64,000 nt of DNA. It comes from Natronincola peptidivorans (GTDB lineage Bacteria > Bacillota > Clostridia > Peptostreptococcales > Natronincolaceae). Shown here one piece after another: positions 1 through 8,660 of this stretch; position 1 is the stretch's first letter; each line of letters opens with the position of its first letter. A model generated the notes under the pieces. It worked only from the letters and a program-made list of their open reading frames with translations, was not told the DNA's origin and searched no databases. The stretch covers positions 1-64,000 of the forward strand of contig NZ_FOHU01000001.1 of NCBI RefSeq assembly GCF_900111615.1. Reading direction: 5' to 3'. The position numbers and the translations under genes are program-made.

Positions 1-314
1 GCATTTGAAACTTTAGAATTCTAGGGAGCTTATCAATCTTTAACTTCTGGTACTTAGGACTATTAGAGTCTTCAAAATTCAATTGGCGTAAAGGGATGTT
101 TCTAGAGACAAAGATTAAAAGTGTATAAAGTTCTTTTTGTAGATATTGAATATATAGTACTAAATAAGATATAATGGAGTTCACAATGACCACCCTTTCT
201 TTATTAATTGTGAGCTGGGAACTTCAATTATATCAAGAAATGGGGGGGCATTGTTTTTTTATACAAAAAAACTTTGAAACCTTTAAAATATAATGATTAG
301 TTAGTAAAAAAAGA
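1..314. other. non-coding left edge
   Basis: No open frame with a plausible ribosome site is seen in these bases on either strand. The stretch is AT-rich and holds a loose inverted repeat (TCACAAT at 181-187 against ATTGTGA at 207-213, 19-base loop) of unknown meaning. It therefore separates the kinase at 358 from whatever lies left of the window, so no response regulator abuts the kinase. Confidence 0.5.
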
Positions 315-330
315 GTGTCAAACTTGACAC
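315..330. promoter_or_regulatory. palindrome GTGTCAA-AC-TTGACAC before sensor kinase
   Basis: A perfect 7-2-7 palindrome lies 27 bases before the kinase ATG, between any promoter and the ribosome site. Position and symmetry suit an operator for a dimeric regulator. The right half contains TTGACA, which could instead be a -35 element, but no good -10 fits before the gene. Confidence 0.4.
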
Positions 331-357
331 TACGGGATATAAGGTGGAGATCAAGAC

Positions 358-1653
358 ATGAAAAAAATTGCTGTAAAGCTGACCTTATTTTTTATTTTTC
401 TTATTTGTATTTCCTCTATTCTATCCTTTTTGGCATCAACGCTTTTTACCCATGATATCAGAAATGAAATGCAACAGAATCAAATATCCATTGCTAATTC
501 AGTATTACAATTAGGAGAAAAGACAGATTTAAGTATAGAGGAAATCATCGATATTACTGCTACCTCTATGTATGATGTCCGTGAAATTAAAAATATTGAT
601 TCCATGGAAATTACCCTGGAGGGACTAGAAAGAGTTCACAACAATGAAATTGTATTTATACCTCATGGAAAGTTTCAAGGAATAGCGACCCTACTCATGG
701 TGGATGATTCTTATGTTCAAATTAGTCTTCACCCTCACAATAATATTTTTACAATTGTTGGCTCTCGTGTATGGTTTACTCTCCTTTCATTTATTCTGAT
801 TGGATCTATATTAATTGCCTTATCAGGGAAAAGGGTAGTTAAATCGATAATAGAATTAACCTTCGCTACGAAGGAAGTGGCAAAGGGTAATTTTGACATA
901 CAGGTTAAAAACAAAAGTGATGATGAGATTGGTCAGCTGGCACAGAACTTTAATAAAATGACAAGAGAGTTAAAAAATATAGAGTATCTTCGCAAGGATT
1001 TTATCACAAGTGTATCCCATGAGTTTAAGACGCCTATCGCATCGATTCAGGGATTTACAAAACTCCTCCAAAAGGAGAATTTATCGGATGAGGAGAAAAG
1101 GGAATATACCAATATTATTGTTGAAGAAACAACTAGACTGTCTAATCTTTCTTCTAATATATTGAAGCTTTCAAAGCTTGAAAATCAAGAAATACTGGAT
1201 AAAAAGTTTGTCTTTTCTCTTGACGAACAAATCAGAAAAAGCATTTTACTCCTAGAACATCAATGGAGCAGTAAAAATATTGAGTTTGATATTGAACTGA
1301 ATAAAATTCAATATTTAGGAGATGAGGAACTACTTCAGCAGGTTTGGATCAATTTAATTGATAACGCCATTAAGTTTTCACACAGTAATAGCCTTATTAA
1401 AATTTCACTGAAACAAACAGATGAATATGTAAAAGCTAAAGTGACAGATTATGGCATTGGTATGAACGAAGAAACAATGATACGTATTTTTGAAAAGTTT
1501 TACCAGGGGGAAAAAGGCCATTCTTATGAGGGAAATGGATTAGGGTTATCTCTGGTGAAAAGGATTCTAGATATATATAGTGGCAGTATTTATGTGGAAA
1601 GCAAGCTAAATAAGGGATCTACTTTTACCGTTGAGTTGCCTATAGAGCAATAA
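358..1653 (+). CDS. membrane sensor histidine kinase
   Basis: Sensor kinase of a two-component system. Two membrane segments (about residues 7-30 and 134-156) bracket a roughly 100-residue extracytoplasmic sensor region. A HAMP linker follows (158-210), then the phosphoacceptor helix with SHEFKTP (His221), and a C-terminal ATPase domain with N-box NLIDNAIKF, G1 box DYGIGM and G2 box GNGLGLSLV. All catalytic motifs look intact. The ATG is preceded by AAGGTGG at normal spacing. No response regulator is adjacent on either side, so the partner is elsewhere. The next two transcription units share tandem boxes typical of OmpR-type regulators (1796-1815, 4076-4095), which makes an envelope-stress role plausible but unproven. 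Confidence 0.9.
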   Translation: MKKIAVKLTLFFIFLICISSILSFLASTLFTHDIRNEMQQNQISIANSVLQLGEKTDLSIEEIIDITATSMYDVREIKNIDSMEITLEGLERVHNNEIVFIPHGKFQGIATLLMVDDSYVQISLHPHNNIFTIVGSRVWFTLLSFILIGSILIALSGKRVVKSIIELTFATKEVAKGNFDIQVKNKSDDEIGQLAQNFNKMTRELKNIEYLRKDFITSVSHEFKTPIASIQGFTKLLQKENLSDEEKREYTNIIVEETTRLSNLSSNILKLSKLENQEILDKKFVFSLDEQIRKSILLLEHQWSSKNIEFDIELNKIQYLGDEELLQQVWINLIDNAIKFSHSNSLIKISLKQTDEYVKAKVTDYGIGMNEETMIRIFEKFYQGEKGHSYEGNGLGLSLVKRILDIYSGSIYVESKLNKGSTFTVELPIEQ

Positions 1654-1679
1654 AGTTGAAGGGTGAACGTTGAATATAT

Positions 1680-1715
1680 GCCAGGATAGAGCCTATACTT
1701 ATAGGCAATCCTGGC
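1680..1715 (+). terminator. hairpin after sensor kinase
   Basis: GCCAGGAT pairs with ATCCTGGC and an inner GCCTATA pairs with TATAGGC, giving a long stem with a two-base loop just after the kinase stop. A weak T-rich tail (TAATTATTTT) follows, consistent with an intrinsic terminator. Confidence 0.7.
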
Positions 1716-1795
1716 TAATTATTTTGGTGGATTTTTATGTTGTCAGTATGATTTTTGTTCCTAAACTTATTGAAAAGAATATATCCATTAAACTA

Positions 1796-1826
1796 GTTCA
1801 CATTGGGTTCATATTGAAGCTATAAA
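1796..1826 (+). promoter_or_regulatory. tandem GTTCAYATT box and promoter of the yidC unit
   Basis: GTTCACATT (1796-1804) and GTTCATATT (1807-1815) are direct repeats with an 11-base period, one helical turn, as bound by OmpR/PhoB-type regulators. TATAAA at 1821-1826 can serve as the -10, so the boxes cover the -35 position as expected for an activator. The same arrangement occurs at 4076-4095. Confidence 0.55.
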
Positions 1827-1900
1827 ATGGGATCATAAGGTTCTATACTCTAAATGAGATAATTTAGATTAAAAACAAATAATTATTGGGGGTTTTAAGT

Positions 1901-2554
1901 TTGAACGCTATCGCACAGCCGTTAGGTGTATTATTAAGAATCATATTTGATATAATTGGGAATTATGGTATATCAATTATCGTGTTTACAGTTATTGTGA
2001 AGCTAGTCATGGTTCCTTTAACAATGAAACAGACAAAATCTATGAAAAAAATGCAAGAGATACAACCAAAGATTAAAGCGTTACAGGAAAAGTATAAAAA
2101 TGATAAAGAAAAGATGAATATTGCGGTAATGGAGCTGTATAAAGAGTATAATGTCAGCCCTTTTGGAGGATGCTTACCTCTATTGATTCAATTTCCAATC
2201 ATTATTGGTTTGTTTACCGTATTAAGAACTCCTTTGGACTATGGTTTTTCTCTGGAAGTGGTACAAACAGGTTTTTTGTGGATATCTAACTTATCCGAAG
2301 CAGATCCATGGATATTACCAATATTCGCTGGACTAACTACCTATCTATCTAGTGTTACCATGTCGACTGCAGGGACTAAACAAGATGCAACACAATCTGT
2401 GATGAAATATTTTATGCCTGCTATGATTTTTTGGTGGGGAAGGAGTTTTCCTGCTGGATTGACCCTATATTGGGGAGTGAGCAATCTTTTCCAAGTGGGT
2501 CAACAACTAGTTATTAACAAACCCTATTTAAGACAACAAAAAGATTCTAACTAG
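1901..2554 (+). CDS. yidC: YidC/Oxa1-family membrane protein insertase
   Basis: Inserts and folds membrane proteins, alone or with SecYEG. The 217-residue protein has the short Gram-positive YidC layout with about five membrane segments. It shows the charged cytoplasmic loop MKQTKSMKKMQ, the signature FGGCLPLLIQFPIIIGLF and a C-terminal LTLYWGVSNLFQ segment. The TTG at 1901 is preferred over the TTG at 1886 because GGGGGT (1888-1893) sits 7 bases before it. The usual clostridial yidC lies in the rpmH-rnpA cluster; this gene stands alone, so it is probably a second copy. The tandem regulatory box in front suggests induction by a two-component regulator, as would suit a stress-induced paralogue. 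Confidence 0.92.
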   Translation: MNAIAQPLGVLLRIIFDIIGNYGISIIVFTVIVKLVMVPLTMKQTKSMKKMQEIQPKIKALQEKYKNDKEKMNIAVMELYKEYNVSPFGGCLPLLIQFPIIIGLFTVLRTPLDYGFSLEVVQTGFLWISNLSEADPWILPIFAGLTTYLSSVTMSTAGTKQDATQSVMKYFMPAMIFWWGRSFPAGLTLYWGVSNLFQVGQQLVINKPYLRQQKDSN

Positions 2555-2669
2555 TATTAATAACAGTGGGTTGCGCATGAAAAAAAGAAAATTCGCCATT
2601 AAGGGAAACTATAACTAACTATAACTGGAGAAGAATGTAAGAGAACTTAATCAGATTAATAGGAAAAGA

Positions 2670-2708
2670 AGGATTAGGCTTAAATACGAAGATTCCAAGT
2701 CTAATCCT
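2670..2708 (+). terminator. hairpin after yidC
   Basis: AGGATTAG (2670-2677) pairs with CTAATCCT (2701-2708), extended by inner CTT/AAG. There is no clean T-run, so it may be an attenuator or transcript-stabilising hairpin rather than a terminator. Confidence 0.4.
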
Positions 2709-2738
2709 AAGTTTATCAAAATAACTGGAGGGAGTAGG

Positions 2739-2933
2739 ATGTATCAAATAAATCAGAAAGAAATGATGAGCAACTGTCCTAACTGTGGAGGAATAAATCT
2801 AGGAAGATTGCATAAGAAGAGTTATTTTTGTCGTGACTGCTATGTAGAAGTTGCTATAACAAGAAAAAATGATATATATGTTCATATTCCTTCAGAGGAT
2901 GGTGTCATCACAAGAAAAATCAAATTTAGATAA
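2739..2933 (+). CDS. small zinc-ribbon protein
   Basis: A 64-residue protein with two knuckles, CPNC and CRDC, spaced about 17 residues apart, which is a typical treble-clef or ribbon zinc site. The C-terminal half is short and basic (ends ITRKIKFR). GGAGGGAG precedes the ATG. It lies between yidC and the permease and may be co-transcribed with both. Such proteins bind nucleic acid or protein; no specific function can be assigned. Confidence 0.7.
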   Translation: MYQINQKEMMSNCPNCGGINLGRLHKKSYFCRDCYVEVAITRKNDIYVHIPSEDGVITRKIKFR

Positions 2934-2980
2934 AGATTAAGAGTTTCTATTACCTTGGAAATGATAAGGAGATAATCATT

Positions 2981-4060
2981 ATGGATACAAAACTATTAAA
3001 AATTGGACAGGGAATCCTTTTGATTTTTCTAATTATATATGTAGGCTCACTAATTGATTGGATTTTTTATCCCTTTATAGTTATATTTCAAACTTTGTTT
3101 TTCCCAATCATTCTAGCGGGATTTCTTTTCTATTTATTGAGGCCCCTCGTCAAAATTATAAACAAAAAGCTATCACGATCTCTATCGATTTTATTAGTAT
3201 ACTTAATTTTAATTTGTATTGGCATAGGATTGGTATTGATTATTGGACCAATACTTCAGAGGCAATTCTACGGTTTAATTAATAATATGCCTTTTATTAT
3301 TGCTGAGATTCAAAGAAATTTTGTTAATATTCAAGAAAGTAGTGCTTTCCAAGCTGATCAATTAGGCGGAATGCTAAATGTAGAAGAGCTGATCTTTCAA
3401 TTAGGTAACTTGCTAAATCAGTTAGGGAGAAGTCTTGCTACAAATTTAGCAAACTTCATAGGTGTATTAGCAAATGCGGTGATTGTATTGGTCATTGTCC
3501 CGTTCATCCTATTTTACCTATTAAGGGATGGAGAAAAGCTGGGGAAATCTATATTAAAGGTTTTTAATGAGAAACGACGGGATGATATCCAACAGGTTTT
3601 GATGGATATCGATAGAACCCTTAGTTCCTATATACAGGGTCAGGGAATTGTTTGTCTTTGCGTAGGTGCTTTATGTTATGTTACCTTTCTTATTATAGGA
3701 CTAGACTATGCATTACTATTAGCAGTCATAGCAGGGGTGACAAATATTATTCCCTATTTTGGCCCTTGGATTGGTACCATACCTGCTGTTATTGTTGGTC
3801 TTTTTCAATCGCCAGCACTGGCCATCCTTATTATTGTTTTGGTTTTAATCATTCAGCAAGTAGAAAGTAGTTTTATTGCACCTCAAGTCATTGGTAAAAA
3901 GCTGAAAATGCATCCCGTTACAGTTATGTTTCTAATACTAGCAGCAGGCCGTTTAATTGGTTTAATTGGCATGATTTTGGTTGTTCCTGTCTATGGCGTT
4001 TGTAGAGTGATATTTACCCACAGCCTAAAAATCTGGAGGTTAAAACTTAAGAAAAAATAA
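2981..4060 (+). CDS. AI-2E/YtvI-type permease family protein
   Basis: A 359-residue integral membrane protein of the AI-2E transporter superfamily (PF01594). It has two N-terminal helices, a soluble central insert (about residues 95-150) and five to six C-terminal helices. The family signatures PFILFYLLRDGE, GVTNIIPYFGPWIG and PQVIGKKLKMHPVTV are present. Members include the sporulation protein YtvI, the quorum-signal exporter TqsA and Na+/H+ antiporters, so the substrate cannot be named. AAGGAGA precedes the ATG. It follows the zinc-ribbon gene by 47 bases and could belong to the yidC transcript. Confidence 0.85.
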   Translation: MDTKLLKIGQGILLIFLIIYVGSLIDWIFYPFIVIFQTLFFPIILAGFLFYLLRPLVKIINKKLSRSLSILLVYLILICIGIGLVLIIGPILQRQFYGLINNMPFIIAEIQRNFVNIQESSAFQADQLGGMLNVEELIFQLGNLLNQLGRSLATNLANFIGVLANAVIVLVIVPFILFYLLRDGEKLGKSILKVFNEKRRDDIQQVLMDIDRTLSSYIQGQGIVCLCVGALCYVTFLIIGLDYALLLAVIAGVTNIIPYFGPWIGTIPAVIVGLFQSPALAILIIVLVLIIQQVESSFIAPQVIGKKLKMHPVTVMFLILAAGRLIGLIGMILVVPVYGVCRVIFTHSLKIWRLKLKKK

Positions 4061-4075
4061 TATAATAGCCTACTA

Positions 4076-4108
4076 GTTCATATTTAGTTCACATTCAGAT
4101 TGTAGAAT
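4076..4108 (+). promoter_or_regulatory. tandem GTTCAYATT box and promoter of zinc peptidase
   Basis: GTTCATATT (4076-4084) and GTTCACATT (4087-4095) repeat with the same 11-base period and the same ACTA prefix as the box at 1796. TAGAAT at 4103-4108 is a fair -10. The matching geometry before two neighbouring units argues for a shared response regulator. Confidence 0.55.
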
Positions 4109-4142
4109 AAAACCGTAAAACTTATATCAAGGAGTGATGAAG

Positions 4143-4844
4143 ATGTTTTTTCCATATGGATTTTGGAGGTTTGATCCAACAGTGATTATTTTAATTCCTG
4201 CCATTATTTTTACTCTCTATGCACAGGGAAAAGTGAAATCTAATTTTGCTAAATATCTAAGAGTCCCAACACGAAAAGGATATTCGGGAGTTCAAGTTGC
4301 TAGGGTGCTTTTAGATCAACATGGGTTGCAAGATATACCCATTGAAGTGGCAAGTGGGCAATTGAGCGATCATTACGATCCAACCAAGCGTGTCGTAAGA
4401 CTATCAGGAGAAGTGTACCAAGGAAGTTCTATCGCTTCAATTAGTGTAGCTGCCCATGAGGTAGGACATGCAATTCAACATGCAAACGGATATGCACCTC
4501 TATCTCTAAGAAATATGGTATTTCCTATTGCAAGATTTGGATCTTCTGCAGCTTGGGGGTTTATAATGATAGGGTTGCTGATTCCTAGTCTTGGTGGACT
4601 TATGGATATTGGCATATTACTCTTTGGAGCTGCTGTAGCATTTCAGTTGATCACCCTTCCTGTAGAGTTTAATGCTAGTAGCCGAGCTTTGAGATTACTT
4701 GATAGCAATGGCTTCATTATAGATGAAGAAACAAAGGGTGCGCAGAATGTGCTTCGAGCAGCAGCCTTAACCTATGTAGCAGCTATGGCAAGTGGAATAG
4801 CACAACTAATAAGATTGATTTTGATTAGAAATAGCAGAAGATAA
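4143..4844 (+). CDS. membrane zinc metallopeptidase, YugP family
   Basis: A 233-residue membrane-embedded zinc peptidase of the YugP family (PF04298). The catalytic motif is HEVGHAIQH, where two His bind zinc and Glu is the general base. Downstream FNASSRALRLL carries the probable third ligand region. One membrane helix is N-terminal, two follow the active site and one lies at the C-terminus. Three in-frame starts overlap the AAGGAG ribosome site (4129-4134); the ATG at 4143 has the right 8-base spacing. Resemblance to HtpX-type quality-control proteases and the shared promoter box with the yidC unit suggest membrane-protein maintenance. Confidence 0.85.
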   Translation: MFFPYGFWRFDPTVIILIPAIIFTLYAQGKVKSNFAKYLRVPTRKGYSGVQVARVLLDQHGLQDIPIEVASGQLSDHYDPTKRVVRLSGEVYQGSSIASISVAAHEVGHAIQHANGYAPLSLRNMVFPIARFGSSAAWGFIMIGLLIPSLGGLMDIGILLFGAAVAFQLITLPVEFNASSRALRLLDSNGFIIDEETKGAQNVLRAAALTYVAAMASGIAQLIRLILIRNSRR

Positions 4845-4956
4845 AACAAAGCAGAAAAATATCTATATAAAATCACATTATCTTCTTATTAAAGCATATA
4901 GAGAATAATGAACCTGTCCTCTTTTCCCTATAAAAAAATAATTTTAAATAAAATTG

Positions 4957-4985
4957 TTGACACTAGGTGAAATATGTGATAAATT
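4957..4985 (+). promoter_or_regulatory. promoter of the T-box/TRAP operon
   Basis: Consensus -35 TTGACA (4957-4962), a 17-base spacer and -10 TAAATT (4980-4985, four of six matches) lie about 20 bases before the first T-box leader. No other strong promoter is seen before the TRAP genes. Confidence 0.6.
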
Positions 4986-5006
4986 ATTTTTAAATATTTC
5001 TAAAAA

Positions 5007-5240
5007 TGAATAATTATAAAACTTTGATGGGGAGAAGTAAACAAAAAGAAATGCTTTAAAGAGAGTGGGGGAAGCTGGGAACCCATAAGCTATATTTGTT
5101 GAAATACACCCTTGAGTTGCAGGCTGAAATCTAAGGAGAGTAGGCTGAGCCGGTTAAAGCCGTTATTGAATGAAGATATAAATTTGGATGGTACCGCGAA
5201 CAGATTATTCGCTCCAGTGGGAGAGATAGTCTGTTTTTTT
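5007..5240 (+). promoter_or_regulatory. T-box riboswitch, copy 1
   Basis: A tRNA-sensing transcription-attenuation leader. Visible parts are the stem I loop motif AGAGAG, the specifier region GAAATACACCC, the linker AGTAGGCTGAGCCGG and the T-box proper TGGATGGTACCGCG (5185-5198). An intrinsic terminator follows, AACAGATTAT (5199-5208) pairing with ATAGTCTGTT (5226-5235) and then a T-run. By the usual AA-NNN-ACC pattern the specifier is UAC (5105-5107), hence tRNA-Tyr. AUA (Ile) is the alternative but lacks the conserved following purine. Uncharged tRNA would favour the antiterminator and read-through. A near-identical second copy follows directly. Confidence 0.92.
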
Positions 5241-5250
5241 ATTTAAAAAA

Positions 5251-5484
5251 TGAATAATTATAAAACCTTGATAGGGAGAAGTAAACAAAAAGAAATGCTT
5301 TAAAGAGAGTGGGGGAAGCTGTGAGCCCATAAGCTATATTTGTTGAAATACACCCTTGAGTTGCAGGCTGAAATCTAAGGAGAGTAGGCTGAGCCGGTTA
5401 AAGCCGTTATTGAATTGAGATATAAATTTGGATGGTACCGCGAACAGACTATTCGCTCCAGTGGAGAGAATAGTCTGTTTTTTG
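5251..5484 (+). promoter_or_regulatory. T-box riboswitch, copy 2
   Basis: Second leader, displaced exactly 244 bases and nearly identical to copy 1. It has the same UAC specifier (5349-5351), a T-box around 5429-5442, and a terminator AACAGACTAT (5443-5452)/ATAGTCTGTT (5470-5479). Copy 1 has a G-U wobble in that stem where copy 2 has a G-C pair, so the structure is conserved despite sequence change. In series, two leaders require two uncharged-tRNA events for read-through, giving a steeper response. Confidence 0.92.
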
Positions 5485-5613
5485 TTTCAATAAATCATCA
5501 TGTTAGAAACATTCGAGACCTTAGTTTTTCCTTCAGCATCTATGTTTTCCAAGTCTAACGGGGCAGCGAAGGGAGCATAATGAAGGACCTATAAAAAGAA
5601 AGGGGGAGCACTT

Positions 5614-7575
5614 TTGAGGGAGATAGAGAAGAGGGAAGGAAATGAAATAGAAGAAAAGGCCCAGAAGCTATTAGAAGAAAAGGATGCAGATATGCGTATT
5701 AGAAGCTATACCAGTTTCCTAAACAGGGGGGTAATCATTCTTTTAATCGGATGGTCAGTTTTTCAGCTGTATTTTAATACCATAGGCATGATGGATGCCA
5801 TCAGCTTGAGGGCGTATCATGCAATGTTTTTAGTATTGTTTTCTTTCCTGCTTTATCCAGGCTATGCTACAGAGGAAAGGAAAAGAAGATTTCTACCGAT
5901 TTATGATGGGTTACTCATATTCTTAACAGTAGTTGTCTTTGGATACTTGGTTTTTAATTATCAGCGGGTAGCCATGTCAGGAGGTTTTCTCAACCAAACG
6001 GATCTAATCATGGCAGGGATCGGTATTTTCTTAGTATTAGAGGCGGGAAGAAGAACCAGTAGAAATTTAGCTTTTTTAGCAGTAATATTCCTATTATTTA
6101 ATTGGTTTGGAAAATTTGTACCAGGGATATTAGGTCACTCTGGATTTACTATAAGAAGAGTGTTAAGTCATATGTTCTGGGGTAGTCAAGGTATCTTTGG
6201 TGTCGGTATAGGCGTTAGCGCAACCTATATATTTACCTTTGTTCTTTTTGGAAGTTTTCTAAAACACAGTGGATTTAGCCAGTTTATTAATGATATCGCA
6301 CTAACCCTTGTGGGACGTTCTCCTGGAGGTCCAGCAAAGGTTGCGGTGCTGGCAAGTGCTCTTTTGGGTATGATGAATGGCAGTGCTATTGCCAATGTAG
6401 CCACCACTGGAACCATCACGATACCACTGATGAAAAGAACAGGATATAAATCTGAGTTTGCAGCAGCAGTAGAGGCAGTGGCATCTACTGGGGGACAATT
6501 TGCCCCACCAATTATGGGGGCAGTAGGGTTTGTCATGGCAGAATTTTTAGGGATAAATTATACTCAGGTAATGATTGCAGCTTTTTTACCGGCTTTTTTA
6601 TATTACTTAGGCATCATCGTCTCTGTTCATCTTGAGGCAAAAAAGCTAGGGTTGAAGGGCCTTACTAAGGAAAATATCCCAGTTGCTTTGGAGGTAATCA
6701 AAAAAAGAGGTCATTTAATCACACCCCTAGTGATTTTAATCGGCATGATGATAATGGGATATACACCGCTGTTTTCAGCAGTTACGGCTATATTCTCAAC
6801 CTTGATAGCCTCTTGGTTTAGAAGAGAAACCAAAATGGATCTAAAGACCATTATGCTGGCAACAGTAGAAGGGGCAAGGGGGGCCATCAGTGTAGGCGTA
6901 TCCTGTGTATTGATTGGTTTGATTATTGGAACAGTTTCCTTAACTAGCCTAGGACTAAACTTTGGTCATTTGGTTTTAGAGGTGGTAGGGGAAGGGCAGC
7001 TTTTCTTAGGGGGCTTTATGGTAATGATTATGAGCATCATCTTAGGGATGGGTGTTCCAGGAGTAGCTGCATATGTTATTGTGGCAGCAGTAGCAGTACC
7101 GGTACTAATCAATGTAGGTGCAACCCCAATGGCAGCCCATATGTTCTGCTTAATTTATGCTTGTTTATCCAATATCACACCGCCGGTGGCTATGAGTTCC
7201 TATGTAGCAGCAGGTATAGCTAAATCAAATCAAACCAAGACGTCACTGATTGCCATGAAACTAGGGATAACAGGGTTTATTCTACCATTTTTCTTTTTAA
7301 ATAATCCACTCTTATTAATGGGCAGTGTAGAAAACATATCCTTCTTCATCACCATGAGAACATTGATTACTGCTTCTATTGGGGTGATTTGTCTAGCAGC
7401 AGGAGCAGAGGGGATGTTGATTAGGGAATGCTCTATGATTACTAGGATTTTACTAATCATTGTGGGACTTCTTGCTATTGATCCAAAACTGCAGACGGAT
7501 ATTTTAGGGATTATTGTGTTAATTGTTATAACCATTATACAAATGAGAAGGAAAGGCCATGCTTTAGCAATTTAA
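5614..7575 (+). CDS. TRAP transporter permease, fused small and large subunits (4TM-12TM)
   Basis: Membrane component of a tripartite ATP-independent transporter that uses an ion gradient and a binding protein. The 653 residues comprise a charged N-terminal tail, a four-helix DctQ-like part and a long DctM-like part. The latter has family signatures GMMNGSAIANVATTG, GGQFAPPIMGA, MGVPGVAAYVIV and LSNITPPVAMSSY. This fused type pairs with TAXI-type receptors, and one follows directly. TTG start with AGGGGGAG 5-6 bases before. Two tandem T-boxes control it, so the substrate is probably the specified amino acid (Tyr if read correctly) or a precursor. Confidence 0.92.
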   Translation: MREIEKREGNEIEEKAQKLLEEKDADMRIRSYTSFLNRGVIILLIGWSVFQLYFNTIGMMDAISLRAYHAMFLVLFSFLLYPGYATEERKRRFLPIYDGLLIFLTVVVFGYLVFNYQRVAMSGGFLNQTDLIMAGIGIFLVLEAGRRTSRNLAFLAVIFLLFNWFGKFVPGILGHSGFTIRRVLSHMFWGSQGIFGVGIGVSATYIFTFVLFGSFLKHSGFSQFINDIALTLVGRSPGGPAKVAVLASALLGMMNGSAIANVATTGTITIPLMKRTGYKSEFAAAVEAVASTGGQFAPPIMGAVGFVMAEFLGINYTQVMIAAFLPAFLYYLGIIVSVHLEAKKLGLKGLTKENIPVALEVIKKRGHLITPLVILIGMMIMGYTPLFSAVTAIFSTLIASWFRRETKMDLKTIMLATVEGARGAISVGVSCVLIGLIIGTVSLTSLGLNFGHLVLEVVGEGQLFLGGFMVMIMSIILGMGVPGVAAYVIVAAVAVPVLINVGATPMAAHMFCLIYACLSNITPPVAMSSYVAAGIAKSNQTKTSLIAMKLGITGFILPFFFLNNPLLLMGSVENISFFITMRTLITASIGVICLAAGAEGMLIRECSMITRILLIIVGLLAIDPKLQTDILGIIVLIVITIIQMRRKGHALAI

Positions 7576-7608
7576 AATATGAGTTTAAAAAAAGGGAGGA
7601 AATGTGAA

Positions 7609-8598
7609 ATGAAAAAAGTATTATTAATGATTCTTGTAGCTATCTTGATTTTATCAGGATGTACTGCAACAACAAGCGAAGCGCCAGCTTCGGAGGAAAA
7701 TGGGGGAAGGGAAACTGTAGCAATTAATATTCCAACTGCAGCAACCACAGGGGCACTTTATCCCTTAGGCTCCTCCATAGCCAATTTGTGGAATAGTGAT
7801 TTAGATTTTGTCAGGGCCAACGCCCAGGCCTCTAATGGGGGAATTGATAACTTAAACCTATTACATAGCGGCGAAGCGCAGGTGAGTATGGCGGTTACCA
7901 GTGTCATGTATCAATCCTTTCATGGGGAGGCAACCTTTGAAGGAAGACCCAATGAAAAGTTAAGGGTGATTTCTGGATTATACTACAATCCCAATCAAGT
8001 GGTTGTAAGAAAAGAATCTAATATTAATAGTTTAGGGGATATCGCAGGAAAGAACTTTGCCTCCGGGGCTCCTGGAAGCACCACTGAAGTAGAAACCAGT
8101 CTGCACCTAACAGAAGCCGGGGTCAGTTACCCAGATGGATTAAGGGTACAATTCGTTGGCTTTACTGAAGCAATCGATCTTATGAGAAATAGGCAATTAG
8201 ATGGTGCTTGGATTATGGCGGGGTTACCTACTGCTGCCGTTACAGAAATTACCACCACTGCAGACGGCAAATTGGTTCCCATTGAGGAGGATGTCATTAC
8301 GAAGCTCCAGCAGCAATATCCTTGGTATGCAAAGTATACGATACCAGCAGGAACCTATGATGGTCAGGAAGAGGATGTCACAACAACTGCAATAAAAATG
8401 GCAATGTTTACAACTGCAGATCTTCCAGAGGATGTAGTATACGAGTTAACAAAATCCTTCTGGGAAAATATTGATACCTTAAAACAGTCAAATAGTGCAT
8501 TAAGAAATATGAAAATAGAGGATGCTGTTACAGATCTAGCAGGACTACCCCTTCATGATGGTGCCATTAGATACTATGAAGAAGTAGGTATTTTATAA
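7609..8598 (+). CDS. TAXI-family TRAP solute receptor lipoprotein
   Basis: Extracytoplasmic substrate-binding protein (329 residues) for the preceding permease. It starts with a lipoprotein signal peptide and lipobox LSGC, followed by a Ser/Glu-rich tether and the TAXI fold. Visible family features are the early TGALYPLG segment, ASNGGIDNLNLLHSGEAQ and a DGAWIMAGLPTAAV stretch. The ATG at 7609 is chosen over the in-frame ATG at 7579 because GGGAGG (7594-7599) lies between them and the signal peptide starts here. It is cotranscribed with the permease (33-base gap). Known TAXI ligands include glutamate and other organic acids; the ligand here is unproven. Confidence 0.9.
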   Translation: MKKVLLMILVAILILSGCTATTSEAPASEENGGRETVAINIPTAATTGALYPLGSSIANLWNSDLDFVRANAQASNGGIDNLNLLHSGEAQVSMAVTSVMYQSFHGEATFEGRPNEKLRVISGLYYNPNQVVVRKESNINSLGDIAGKNFASGAPGSTTEVETSLHLTEAGVSYPDGLRVQFVGFTEAIDLMRNRQLDGAWIMAGLPTAAVTEITTTADGKLVPIEEDVITKLQQQYPWYAKYTIPAGTYDGQEEDVTTTAIKMAMFTTADLPEDVVYELTKSFWENIDTLKQSNSALRNMKIEDAVTDLAGLPLHDGAIRYYEEVGIL

Positions 8599-8660
8599 TA
8601 AGAGGGAAGGTGTACGCCGCTACTGTCAGGGGCCTACAGCATAGCTTACCATAAGACTTA

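Noticed and set aside
1886..1900. Upstream TTG start for yidC
   Set aside because: The ribosome site GGGGGT lies inside this stretch and is correctly spaced only for the TTG at 1901.
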